A program made the translations under genes and the position numbers. DNA of 64,000 nucleotides. Origin: Arabidopsis thaliana (taxonomy: Eukaryota; Streptophyta; Magnoliopsida; Brassicales; Brassicaceae). The DNA lies in assembly GCF_000001735.4 (NCBI RefSeq), contig NC_003075.7:10107001-10171000 (forward strand), given 5' to 3'. The notes beneath the pieces are model-generated. The model was not told the origin of the DNA and made no database searches. It saw nothing but the letters and a program-made list of their open reading frames with translations. Numbering within the stretch: position 1 is the stretch's first letter; every line of letters starts with the position of its first letter. Of the stretch, positions 34,465 to 45,824 are shown piece by piece.

Positions 34465-35521
34465 TATCTCATTTATAACTCCGAAAGTTGATCGCAGTAA
34501 CTAATGATAGGTATTTTTCGAAACTGCTGACCATATTTCACTGTTGATGGCGTCATGGTCCGTATGTCAACAAAATCTAGTATTATGTACGTACTACATT
34601 TAGTTATGTTATTTTCTTGAGTTCACGTGTTGGCTTGGTTGATAATACACGGGGTATCCTCGTCCACGCATTATGAGGTAGAGTTCCTCCTGCTTCATTC
34701 TCACTTCATTCTTCCCTCGAAATATTCAAATTAATTTATTACAAATCTCTTCGTGTTTTTAATTTTTGACGAAGTTTCTTGAAAGTTTAGGATATTTATA
34801 TTTAGGTTTTTAATTCGTTAACGAATTTCTTAGATCTGAAACTTTTACAGATTTCCAAGAGCAAGTTTCTTATCTATAGTCATCCTTTATTTATCCTTAG
34901 AATATGAAGTTATCAAATGAAATATTTCTATCTACTATTTTAATTGGATTTATAATATATATAGTGACGAATGTACAATTATATCAATTAATCTCAATTT
35001 TCCGAATAATATTTGCTAACTAATATACATCATGTTTTAGCTAGTCAAAATTTCACCTGGGATTTTATATGTTACAATTTTGGTAAAACATTTACTGACT
35101 ATCATTTCTAAAACATGAACTGTGGTCATTTGGAGGATTATTCTTAAACCTAAACTTTGATTTATGAGTATATAAATCTAAATTAAATCACCCTTATATC
35201 AATTAATGAATCATTAATATATATGATATATCCATTACCCAAAGATATTTGTATCTTTCGCTTACTTTAAAATGTTGAAGCTATAAAATTTTACATATTT
35301 GAAAAATGAGTTATTAGTATTTCATCAACAAAATGCATTCTACTGTATATTGGATTCCAACGCAAACAATAACATAGCTACAAAGCTATCACAAAGCACT
35401 ATCATTAGTTTATTACACTAAAATTTCGAATATTTTCATGTACGACTTCAAATATTTTTCATTTTCTGCCGCATTCTCATGTCATTAGTCATCATTACTC
35501 CCTCTCTCGCGTACCCAACTC

Positions 35522-35528
35522 TATATAA
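35522..35528 (+). promoter_or_regulatory. TATA box of NCED2
   Basis: TATATAA lies 144 bases before the NCED2 ATG. It is followed by a CT-rich leader (CTCCTTCTTCTTTTTCTCTTCTC) typical of a strongly transcribed plant gene. The transcription start would lie near 35555. Confidence 0.6.
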
Positions 35529-35671
35529 GATTTCTCCTTCTTCTTTTTCTCTTCTCATCGAACTTTCCTCTTTCTTCTCTCATCTCCTCTCTTTCACTCT
35601 TCACACCAGAAGATACAAAAAACAATCACTGTCTCAAGCCTCTCTATACCGAAGATAAGAAAACAAAAGCC

Positions 35672-37423
35672 ATGGTTTCTCTTCTTACAATGCCGATGAG
35701 TGGTGGTATTAAAACATGGCCTCAAGCCCAAATTGATTTGGGTTTTAGGCCCATTAAAAGACAACCGAAGGTTATTAAATGCACGGTGCAGATCGACGTA
35801 ACGGAATTAACCAAAAAACGCCAATTATTTACACCCAGAACCACCGCTACTCCGCCGCAGCATAATCCTCTCCGGCTAAACATCTTCCAGAAAGCGGCGG
35901 CGATTGCGATCGACGCGGCTGAGCGTGCATTAATCTCACACGAGCAAGATTCTCCACTTCCCAAAACCGCTGATCCACGTGTTCAGATTGCCGGGAATTA
36001 TTCCCCGGTACCGGAATCTTCCGTCCGGCGAAACCTCACCGTCGAAGGAACAATCCCTGACTGCATTGACGGTGTTTATATCCGTAACGGCGCGAATCCG
36101 ATGTTTGAGCCAACAGCTGGGCACCATTTATTCGACGGAGACGGAATGGTTCACGCAGTTAAAATAACCAACGGTTCAGCTAGCTACGCATGCCGGTTTA
36201 CAAAAACCGAGAGATTGGTTCAGGAAAAACGATTGGGTCGACCAGTTTTCCCGAAAGCAATCGGCGAGCTTCACGGTCACTCGGGAATCGCACGTTTGAT
36301 GCTGTTTTACGCACGTGGGCTTTGTGGTCTGATCAACAACCAAAACGGCGTCGGAGTAGCAAACGCCGGTTTGGTTTACTTTAATAACCGGCTTTTAGCT
36401 ATGTCAGAAGACGATTTACCGTACCAATTAAAAATTACTCAAACCGGCGATCTCCAAACCGTTGGACGTTACGATTTCGACGGTCAGTTAAAATCCGCAA
36501 TGATAGCTCACCCGAAACTGGACCCGGTTACGAAGGAGCTTCACGCGTTAAGCTACGACGTCGTTAAGAAACCTTACCTGAAATACTTCAGATTCTCGCC
36601 AGACGGCGTTAAATCGCCGGAATTGGAGATCCCGCTCGAAACTCCGACGATGATTCACGATTTCGCTATAACGGAGAATTTTGTGGTGATTCCTGATCAA
36701 CAAGTCGTGTTCAAGCTCGGCGAGATGATTTCCGGTAAATCTCCGGTTGTTTTCGACGGAGAAAAGGTTTCCCGATTGGGGATAATGCCCAAGGACGCGA
36801 CAGAAGCTTCTCAGATAATCTGGGTGAACTCTCCGGAGACGTTCTGTTTTCATCTCTGGAATGCATGGGAATCGCCGGAGACGGAGGAGATTGTGGTGAT
36901 CGGATCGTGTATGTCGCCGGCGGATTCAATCTTCAACGAGAGAGACGAGAGCTTGAGAAGCGTTTTGTCGGAGATCAGGATAAACCTCAGAACACGTAAA
37001 ACCACGCGTCGTTCGTTGTTGGTTAACGAGGATGTAAATTTAGAGATTGGTATGGTTAACCGGAACCGGTTAGGAAGAAAAACCCGGTTCGCGTTTTTGG
37101 CTATTGCTTATCCTTGGCCAAAAGTTTCCGGTTTCGCTAAGGTCGATCTTTGCACCGGTGAGATGAAAAAATATATTTACGGCGGTGAGAAATATGGCGG
37201 CGAACCGTTTTTCTTGCCCGGCAACTCCGGTAACGGCGAAGAAAATGAAGATGACGGTTATATATTTTGTCACGTTCATGACGAAGAAACAAAGACATCA
37301 GAGCTTCAGATTATTAACGCTGTTAATTTAAAGCTTGAAGCTACGATTAAACTACCGTCTAGAGTACCGTATGGGTTTCATGGCACATTTGTGGATTCGA
37401 ATGAACTCGTTGATCAATTATAA
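35672..37423 (+). CDS. NCED2: 9-cis-epoxycarotenoid dioxygenase, NCED2
   Basis: Plastid enzyme that cleaves 9-cis-violaxanthin or 9-cis-neoxanthin to xanthoxin, the committed step of abscisic acid synthesis. Single intronless ORF of 583 codons, as expected for the NCED family. The first 60 or so residues are a basic, hydroxylated transit peptide, followed by an amphipathic helix-like stretch ([18 protein letters not shown]) known to aid thylakoid association. The carotenoid oxygenase beta-propeller spans about 105-580. The four Fe-binding His residues fit H280 (MIAHPKL), H329 (MIHDFAI), H394 (FCFHLWN) and H570 (YGFHGTF), with spacing close to that of maize VP14. The surrounding motifs DGDGMVHAV and NGANPMFEP are conserved. 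The start at 35672 sits in AAAGCCATGG, a good plant context. Upstream lies the 10.6-kb gap. Confidence 0.97.
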
Positions 37424-39140
37424 TAATTATTGTACTTTTTAATGATTTGATAAATTTAGAAAAATAGATAGGTTTACAAAGTTGCGATTGTTTTAACGAT
37501 TAATGAAGAATGGTTAGATACTTGGATTATAATTTCGCTTTCTTTGGACGTTCATGGTTGAAAGACATATCATAACACATAGCTCGGAAATAACATTTGT
37601 ATGCAAATTCCAATCCATAATCTCCCTCAGAATCCGTATAAAAAAAAAGACTTGGAGATGTTAAGAAAAAAGAGTAAAATAAATTCAGTTGCATCTTCAT
37701 CATACAAACACTGGTTAATAACTTACATGACTTAATTATTATGCGATTATGTTGTTTTCTTTTACTTCACGTAATTGTGTAACACTTGATTATTATGCTA
37801 TTTTAATTACGGAGATGAAAATTAAAGTTCTTAAAAGTAATACCTATATGAACTAAGATCCTGATTATTATACGGATAAATCAGATAATGTTGTTTCACA
37901 AAAAGATTAAAGGAAATAAACTAACTCAATAACAATGTTAAGTAATATAGATATATGTGGATTCTGATTAGGATTATTTGCGTTCATGCATTGACTCTGG
38001 ATAGCATTATAGAAACTTAGCTGTATACTATAGAAGATGACTATTGCAATGACGAAACAGTAGCAATGATGATGAGAAAATCAAATGTAGATTTCTCGTA
38101 CGTACGTATATATAGAAAACAGAAACCCGCAAAAAAAAAACTGTTGAATATTCCCATAGATTTCAAAATTATCGATCAATTTACAAATGATGGGCAACAA
38201 TTTGTGATATTAGTGAAGCCACGTATACTATAATGTATAGCTAGTTAATACAATATAGTTACTATATTGTAAAAGCGTATATAGTGGCCATAGAGTCAAT
38301 ATGTAAATATGTCTAGAATTATGGACACAATCGGTGGGATTGTCAGATGAATGTATGATGATGATGTCATGGACCTCATGGTATTTACAAACGTTGCATG
38401 GTTAATGCAACACGTACGTTGTAACCATTTCATTTCAAATTTCCATCCAAATTATTTGGACCAAACTCTTATCGAAAAAAGGAAAAAATATTGGACCAAA
38501 CTTGTTATCTTTGATATGGTCGTCATCCAAAACGAATAGTTCTATACAGTGAAGGTAGCCATGTATTTCATCGGTTCTGTTCCAAATAGTCTCGAAACTA
38601 CGTAAAGTTATTTAAAATTTAAAAACAATTCCAATTTATACAGAAAGTCAAAGTCAATTTTTTATTTGGAAAAAATGAATTTGCATTCGGATAGTAAGTA
38701 GTGACTGTTGAACTAACTATATTGGGGTTGAAGGAAGCAATTCATTGTTATTAATATTCTGAAGTCAATGAAAATAATCATGTTTGGGTTGATGGATCAA
38801 TTTGTTTCTAGCTAGTATAATATGTCAAACATTTTTGCTAGTAAAGATCCGCTGAATTTTTTTTAAGTTCGAACACTATAATATTTTTTCGTACTTTTTT
38901 TTGGTCAAAAGAATCTATACTATTTTTTGTAACAGAAATGTTTTGAGTAAAAATCTCACATTATTCCCACATATAAAAGATTAATATATTGTTACCATTT
39001 AACTACATCTACAAAACGAAAGTATTCGATTATATAGTTGGATGGGAATACTTTATTGGATCACAAATTCAAACATCCATCTATCTTTTCATCTCTCTGA
39101 TGAGTGGTGACTCTTAAATTGAAGAAGTGAATAAGATTCC
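37424..39140. other. Intergenic between NCED2 and GOX3 3' ends
   Basis: The two genes converge here. I see no gene. A perfect inverted repeat, ACAATATAGT / ACTATATTGT around a single T, lies at 38250-38270. The rest is AT-rich with short random ORFs. Confidence 0.6.
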
Positions 39141-41386
39141 CTACAGCTTGGCCGAGAGGTAATGAGGAGTGTCCCAATCAGTCTTGATGTGGGTTCGGCT
39201 GATCTCTCTCAGTGAACGGCAACCACTTAGTGCCATTGTAAGCTCAAACTCGTCTCTTAGCATTTGTAGCATCTTCCTAACTCCCGCTTCTCCATCCGCT
39301 GCAAGCGAGAACAAGCTCGGCCTCCCGACCTAACGGAACAAGTAATTAATCACATGTCCTTTGGATATTTATATGATCAGTGATAATACTCATATGCAGC
39401 AACGGGACACACATTTGTTTCATTGTTTGGCTTCATTTCGACAAATTAAAAACAACTTAATAAAACAGAGGATATATTTGGGTTTGTTTTGAAAATTTAG
39501 AAGTTTGGTGCAAAATGTTAACAATTTGTAAAAATCAAGAAGAGATAATCAAGGTTATTGCAATGAAACTGAAAATGAAAGGAGCGATTTGAAAACCGTG
39601 AGAGAAAACAGGGGAAATGACAAGAGCTAAGTGTATATGATGAATGAACTTACAAAGACACCTGAAGCGCCAAGAGCCAATGCCTTAAAGACATCGGTTC
39701 CACGGCGAACCCCACCGTCAAGAAAAACCGGAATCCGACCCTCCACGGCTTTAACCACCTGCGATTTGTGTTTGCTTGATTAATCAATGAAGAAAGCTGA
39801 AACTTTTTGTTTTAACAGTTTTAAATCTTGATCCATTTAAAAGTTTACCTCTTCTAAGGCCACTATAGTTGCAGGAACATAATCTAGCTGACGAGCTCCG
39901 TGGTTAGAGACTATTATCCCTGCAGCTCCATATTCAACAGCAATTCTTGCTGCCAAAAATTTGAATGATCATAGAAATTATCTTAAAACATAATGAAAAC
40001 TTCAAGCAAAAGGTTGATGCATATTCTCATTCTTAGTATATTTGTTTTACCATCCTCAGCTGTAATAACACCCTTGACAAGAATTGGCAAGCTTGTGATA
40101 GATTGGAGCCATTTTATATCCTGTAAGAAGAAAACAAACAGCGAAAAGAAGCGAGTTTACTATGTTTCTGAATCTTGGTATGCAAAAACAAAGAATTGAT
40201 CATGTTACATTTTCTGACCTTCCAGCTAAGTGATTGATCAACTTGACCAGCAACATATGAAGCTAGCCCTGAGTCATTCGTCTGCAATTATCCACCAAAA
40301 AAGGTTAGTTAACTATTGAGCTTTTAGGTCAATTGAAGACTTTGTTATATGTCTTTTGACCTTGTCTATTTTCCCAAGATCCAACCCTTCGAAGTTCTTC
40401 AACGTTAGACCTCGAGGAAGCGCGAATCTGCAAGAGAATAACTATCAAGAAAACCAAAAGATCTAACAATCTGGTTTATGTGATGGTGGAGTAGTTTCAT
40501 ATCACCTGTTTTTGATGTCAGATTCTCTGCGTCCAAGCCTTGGAGTATCTACAGTAAGAGCAATAGCTTTGAATCCAGCTTCTTCAGCTCGTTTCACAAG
40601 CTGTATAACCACATTTCTATCCTTATAAACCTGAATCAAGAGAGCAAATAGTCAACACAGAGCCAAAAAATCAATAAGAAACAAGTAAATCTTCTGAAAC
40701 ATACATAAAGTTGGAAAAAACGAATCCCTGGTCCGGTTGAAGCAACTTCCTCAACACTACAAGTAGCCCATGAAGATAAAGTCTGAAAACATCAAACAAT
40801 ACAGATAATGAAAACACAACAATAAGAGAATATCCAATCAAGTAAAAGAGACAGAGAGAATGAATCAAAACCATGATTGTTCCAGCAGCAGAAGTAGCTC
40901 TCGCGGTTGCAAGCTCGCCTACAACAATAACAAAAACATTCTCCATAGTGAAACTAAAGTTTTCTTCTTGACAAGAAACCTCAAGATTGTGTTTTGGTTA
41001 CACTGATCATTACATAACACTAAAGACTTACCATCAGGATGAGCCATTTTCTGCATTGCAGTAGGAGCAATCATAATTGGCATAGAAATATTAAACCCTA
41101 AAACCGTTGTGCTCACATCAATCTTGCTTACATCGATAAGAATCCGAGGCCTAAATCTGTTTCCAGCTCATAACACAAGCACATCAATAAAAAGACAGAG
41201 AAAGGATAAAAACACATTTTGAGTCCTTGTTGTGAATAGTTTCACTTACAGAATCCTAGAGAAAGCGTTTCGATTCTCTTGAAGAGTCCATTGATCTTCA
41301 GCACCAGATGCATAGTAATCATAAACCATCTTTGGTAATTTCTCCTTTGCGATCTTCTCATATTCCATCACGTTTGTTATCTCCAT
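39141..41386 (-). CDS. GOX3: Peroxisomal (S)-2-hydroxy-acid oxidase / glycolate oxidase, GOX3
   Basis: FMN enzyme that oxidises glycolate (and in GOX3 chiefly L-lactate) to the oxo acid with release of H2O2, in peroxisomes. Eleven coding exons in transcript order: 41386-41250, 41156-41032, 40918-40872, 40782-40705, 40630-40506, 40427-40361, 40281-40219, 40120-40051, 39949-39849, 39758-39654 and 39329-39141. They total 368 codons plus stop, the family length. Start [20 protein letters not shown]. Visible motifs are [50 protein letters not shown], the catalytic His in [10 protein letters not shown], and the FMN phosphate site [18 protein letters not shown]. The C-terminus SAKL fits a PTS1 peroxisome signal. 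A leader intron at 41416-41660 separates the 5' UTR. It is divergent from DEG5, sharing about 0.5 kb of upstream DNA. Confidence 0.95.
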
Positions 41387-41827
41387 TTTTATTTACTCAA
41401 CACTCAAAAAAATTCCTGTGACAGATAAATACACATTTTCATCATCAAAATCACTTTTTAAAACCCTTGAATTCAAGAATGAAGAATCAGGAACAAAAAA
41501 CGACACTGACACTAAAAAAAGTCAATTAGCAGACTAATAAAATCTGCCCCGGCTCAGATTCTATAATCACAGGATCGTCACTCGTTGAGTTTGATATTGA
41601 TGAAAATCTAACAATCAGATAAACAAGCATCGACGAGAAAAGTAACAGAGAGCTTCTTACCTAGAGGCCTAGAGAGACTTGGTCTTCTCGGGAAGGTGGC
41701 GAAGAATAAGAATATAAGAACAAAACAAAATGTTGATCGAGTACTCTTAATATAATATAGACACTCATAACTAAGTCACAAAGAAACATACGTCTCTGTG
41801 ACTGTGTAAATAATTGTCAGTGATTGT

Positions 41828-41845
41828 CACGTGATGGATCACGTG
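41828..41845. promoter_or_regulatory. Paired G-boxes between divergent GOX3 and DEG5
   Basis: CACGTG occurs at 41828-41833 and 41840-41845, 12 bp apart centre to centre, in GTCACGTGATGGATCACGTG. They lie in the 0.85-kb interval between the GOX3 ATG (minus) and the DEG5 ATG (plus). G-boxes bind bHLH (PIF) and bZIP (HY5, ABF) factors and are common in light-regulated plastid and photorespiratory genes. Shared regulation of both genes is inference. Confidence 0.5.
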
Positions 41846-42234
41846 AAACACAAGCTCACCAGACACCAGGGCTTTTCATTTGTTACAACAACATGCATAG
41901 TTTAAGACCCATTATTCTCAAATAAGATGGACCAGATTAGTCATTTGTGATTTGGCTCCAATTTTATGATTTATAAAAGAGTTGGGAGTCCACAAAATAT
42001 TGGTTATATTGTGAGTGGGTAATGGATGTTGTTCAGAGGATCAGGTAGTTAGTACTCTGCTGTTTTAAAATCCAATAGACTTTGGTTAACAAATTGTTTA
42101 AATCACAAAACCATTTACGGTTCGACCGAAAGAACCGAATTTTATTCTCTCTGCCTTATCACCTCTGAGTGGAAAAAATTGAGTGAGCGCCATTGTAGGA
42201 GAGCTTCGGGAAAGAAGAAGAAGAAGAAGAAGCC

Positions 42235-44051
42235 ATGACCATGGCTCTTGCTTCTTCTAAAGCTTTTTCCTCAATCTTCAATACTTTATCACCAATCAAT
42301 CAGTCGAAATTTGTGTTAGCTTGCTCTGGTTCAAATCATGTAGACGTCATTGATCGGAGAAGAAGAATCATGATCTTTGGCTCGAGTTTGGCTCTCACGT
42401 CGTCTCTGCTTGGTTCCAATCAACAGAGACTTCCGATGGAATCCGCAATCGCATTGGAGCAATTCAAAGAAAAAGAAGAAGAGCTTGAGGAAGAAGAAGA
42501 GAGAAATGTCAATCTCTTCCAGGTTTTGCTCTTTGCAAAGCTTTTTGTTTTCTCTGGTAACAAAAAAAAAGAATCCAATTTTTTTGTCTTTTGCAGAAAA
42601 CTTCGCCGTCTGTTGTTTACATTGAAGCTATTGAGCTTCCCAAAACGTCTTCTGGTGATATACTCACTGATGAGGAAAATGGAAAGATCGAAGGGACAGG
42701 TTCAGGCTTCGTTTGGGATAAGCTTGGTCACATTGTAAGCAAAGATCCTTCTTCATCTGTTATGTTTCTGTGTTCTGAGTCCTGGAAAAGCTGAAAGTTT
42801 GTTTCTTTGTACAATGTAGGTTACAAATTATCATGTTATTGCTAAGTTAGCTACTGATCAGTTTGGATTACAACGTTGTAAGGTCTCCATCTTCTTTAAT
42901 CCAATTGTAGCTAAAAATTACAGAGTCAAGTAACTTAAGAGCAATCACAGTTTGGTTGTTTGTGTAGGTGTCTCTAGTTGATGCTAAGGGAACAAGATTT
43001 AGCAAGGAAGGGAAAATTGTGGGTCTTGATCCAGATAATGATCTAGCTGTGTTGAAGGTATATATCTAAGAGTCTAAGACAAATGATGTTGAACAAACAC
43101 TTGTTTAGTTCTTTTAACTACTGTTATGTGCAGATTGAAACTGAGGGACGTGAACTAAATCCTGTTGTTCTCGGTACCTCCAATGATCTACGCGTAGGTC
43201 AAAGTTGCTTTGCGATTGGGAATCCATATGGATATGAAAACACCTTGACAATAGGGGTAAGAGTAGTTAGATCCTGAGTTTTGTGTTCATATATACGTTG
43301 AAGTCTAAACATTTTCACTTGAAATGGATTTGTTATCATGAGGATTTGTAGGTAGTAAGTGGGTTGGGAAGAGAGATACCTTCACCTAATGGGAAGAGTA
43401 TTTCAGAAGCTATACAAACCGATGCTGATATTAACTCAGGTATGTAAGTTAATTTTACATGAACCCTAAGATCTTTAAACATCTAGGTTAATCACATAAT
43501 AGAATCATTAGGAGGTTTATCGGTTTACCTCTCTTTATTGCCGTAGAGATGTCTTCATGAATAGGTTTCTGAAGTATTGATCTTTAGTTTAGGATTAGGT
43601 TTCTCTCACCTTGCAAATATGTTAAATAATAACATTATTCCAATAGAAAACGGATAATTACAAGACCATATAATAGGGGAGAAATTACAAGGTAATTCAC
43701 AAACATATTAATCAGTTTTTGTCATCCCATTCAGTTTTATGAAAATCAATCTTTCTCGCTATGTTGATATAGGCAATTCTGGAGGGCCATTGCTTGATTC
43801 TTATGGCCATACCATAGGTGTGAACACTGCCACATTCACCCGAAAAGGTGATATTTGATCTTTTACCATATCTAAGAACATAACCATAACTCTGTTCTTT
43901 GATTCTCTAATAAGATGCTGAAGATATAACTTTTTGCGTTGCAGGGAGTGGTATGTCTTCTGGTGTTAACTTTGCCATTCCCATTGACACAGTTGTCCGA
44001 ACAGTTCCGTACCTCATTGTGTATGGAACAGCTTATAGAGACAGATTCTGA
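42235..44051 (+). CDS. DEG5: Thylakoid-lumen serine protease DEG5
   Basis: Trypsin-like protease of the Deg/HtrA family that acts in the thylakoid lumen with DEG8 in photosystem II repair. Eight exons: 42235-42522, 42597-42734, 42820-42882, 42968-43057, 43134-43256, 43352-43439, 43773-43847 and 43945-44051, giving 323 codons plus stop. The N-terminus is a bipartite transit sequence: a Ser-rich stromal part, then RRRRIMIFGSSLALTSSLLGS as a lumen signal. An acidic run (KEKEEELEEEEE) follows. The catalytic triad fits H147 (VTNYHVI), D188 (PDNDLAVL) and S266 (GNSGGPL). There is no PDZ domain after the protease, which is the distinguishing feature of DEG5. The end is YLIVYGTAYRDRF. The leader has a GAA repeat directly before the ATG. 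Confidence 0.96.
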
Positions 44052-44348
44052 AGTAAACCAAACATCTTCTTTGCATTTTGTCTATCACTTTGTCTATTGT
44101 TTGTTGATAATACAATTCGAAAAGTTTCAGACTTGTCTCTCTAAATGTAAATACAAAAAGTTCAAAAACAGTTTCCAATGTATACATATATCTTCACAAA
44201 AACATGTGAATCATTGACCATACAAAGACATGGAATAAAATTTTGATTTTGGCCATGATGAAGAGACTAAATCCATGACAAGACCTATTATTGGTTACAA
44301 CATTGATGAAACTTGGAAAGATTCTCTCATGAAGTCTTAAAAGAAGCT
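44052..44348. other. Short convergent 3' flank
   Basis: This gap between DEG5 (+) and the Sm-like gene (-) holds only 3' UTR-like AT-rich sequence. AATAAAA lies near 44233. No gene is seen. Confidence 0.6.
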
Positions 44349-44687
44349 CTACTCTTTCAGCTGAATCAACGAAAGCTGTTCATCGATAGAGCAATCAACA
44401 TGGCAAGATGTCCTGCAAGAGGAAGGGATTAGGATCATACCAAGACAACGCTGTTCAGTAGGCGAAGGAGATGATCTTCGTATGCTACGATACTCCACAG
44501 TGTCTTGGAGAATGATGTTTCCTTGTTTGTCAATGCAATGGAAATTTCCAAGGAAGAATCTGCCGTCTTTGATTCCCACAAGCATTTGGCGGAACAAGAG
44601 CTTCCTCAATCGAGATATCGGATCAAAATCCGACCCTTCAGAGGTGGATGCAACAATGGTTGAACTCCTCTCTGCAGCTTGTTCCAT
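44349..44687 (-). CDS. Sm-like protein, LSMD1/NAA38 type
   Basis: A 112-residue protein with one Sm fold. The ATG at 44687 (MEQAAERSS) is used because the two codons before it are GTG and GGA. The Sm1 motif reads LRKLLFRQMLVGIKDGRFFLGNFHCIDKQGNIIL and the Sm2-like part is CLGMILIPSSCRTSCHVD. The long insertion between strands (DTVEYRSIRRSSPSPTEQ) and the atypical Sm2 resemble NAA38/LSMD1, the small auxiliary subunit of the NatC N-terminal acetyltransferase, rather than a core spliceosomal Lsm. It is intronless in the coding part. The likely 5' exon lies further right, near 45060-45110, upstream of the minus-strand ORF. NatC role is inferred from the family. Confidence 0.85.
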   Translation of the reverse strand: MEQAAERSSTIVASTSEGSDFDPISRLRKLLFRQMLVGIKDGRFFLGNFHCIDKQGNIILQDTVEYRSIRRSSPSPTEQRCLGMILIPSSCRTSCHVDCSIDEQLSLIQLKE

Positions 44688-45824
44688 TCCCACAACAGGC
44701 TTTTTATTCTTGTATATGTTTTACACCAGAACAAGCTTAAACATCAATAACACAACTTTGAATCTTATAGATGCAATAACTAAAGTTCTAAAAACCATTC
44801 TCTGAAAGTCTTGGATGCATCTAGTTCTTGGCTTAATAATTCAAATAGGGCTAATTCCGGAATCTAAAAGTTTATATAGTTAACACACATGAACCAAAAG
44901 CTAATTTTCCCTGGAGAAATCCTAATTTCACAACTTCGAATCTAGCGATGCTAATAGAAGTGGGGCAAAAAAGATTCGACATTCATAAAGTAAATTCAAA
45001 ACGAAGCTGAGGGTAACCAAAAATTCTCAATGCCCTACACAAGTTTCAGTTGGAGATTGGAAATCAAACCTTAGGGCTTTCTTCAGTTTCGATTACAGAG
45101 TTTTGCTTTCTTTTTTAATCACAAAGAGAAGAAACTCAAAGGGCTTTGTATAAACAATTTCAGTATGGGCCTTGTATTCTTAAATGTTTTTGTTTTTATC
45201 CTTTTTGATTTTTATGTTAATTTTACACCCATGTTGGTAATATTCAAGTGTTGCAAGATGAATAAATTTTGAAATTTACCCAAAACAGTCTATGATTAGT
45301 TGTAGTATCACTTTTTCACAATCATTAATACCAACATATAAGTACAACTTTGCACCAAATAGGGTCTTATTGGTCAGTTTTGAAGTAATGAAACCAATCA
45401 CAAAAAATTAAAAAGTCCAGGTTGGTCTTCACGAACCGAGGAGTTCAAAGGTCCCTTATTAGTTCATCTTCTCTTCCGTCATCATCTTCCGAAGAGCTTT
45501 CTCCGACCGATCTCATCATTGTTTCAAAGTTGTTCCTTAAACCTCAGAGAATCTCTGTATGAATCTCTCCCATTGTCTTACTAACCTTTTTTAGATACTT
45601 TCGCATGTCTTGTTTCCTATGTTCTATCTCCAAACTCTCATGACATTCAAAATTGAACACATTTGTCACTTAGATTTTCTCTAATTTCACCCAATTTCAT
45701 TAACTCTCTCATACTTGATTAGTCTTAATCTTAACTGTTTTTAAAAAAGTTTGCTCCCTTACGTTATTATAATCAGCTTTCAATCTCAATCTGTTTCCAG
45801 GTTCTAAATTCTGTATACTTAACA
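44688..45824. promoter_or_regulatory. Divergent upstream region of the Sm-like and KH genes
   Basis: The two genes are transcribed away from each other. Leader-like sequence of the KH gene lies around 45430-45560 (CT-rich, TCATCTTCTCTTCCGTC), with a likely leader intron before CAG at 45799-45801. Leader-like sequence for the Sm-like gene lies around 45030-45120 on the minus strand, and GGGCCTTG at 45165 is close to a site II element. No other gene is seen. Confidence 0.45.

Larger units (their letters stand above)
25020..35671. other. 10.6-kb gene desert upstream of NCED2
   Basis: This is the largest gap in the window. It is AT-rich, with only short scattered ORFs. I support five kinds of content inside it: a possible relic of a minus-strand gene end (30076-30235), small poly(A)/poly(T) insertion scars (27931, 32637, 34366, 34429), a TA microsatellite (33172-33194), TTGGGCCCAA at 30007-30016, and the NCED2 promoter at the right end. 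The left end (25020-25100) is the glucanase leader. NCED genes are known for complex stress control, so distal regulatory DNA is possible, but I cannot point to it. Confidence 0.6.

Noticed and set aside
36548..36853. Antisense ORFs inside NCED2
   Set aside because: Shadow frames of a GC-richer coding region.
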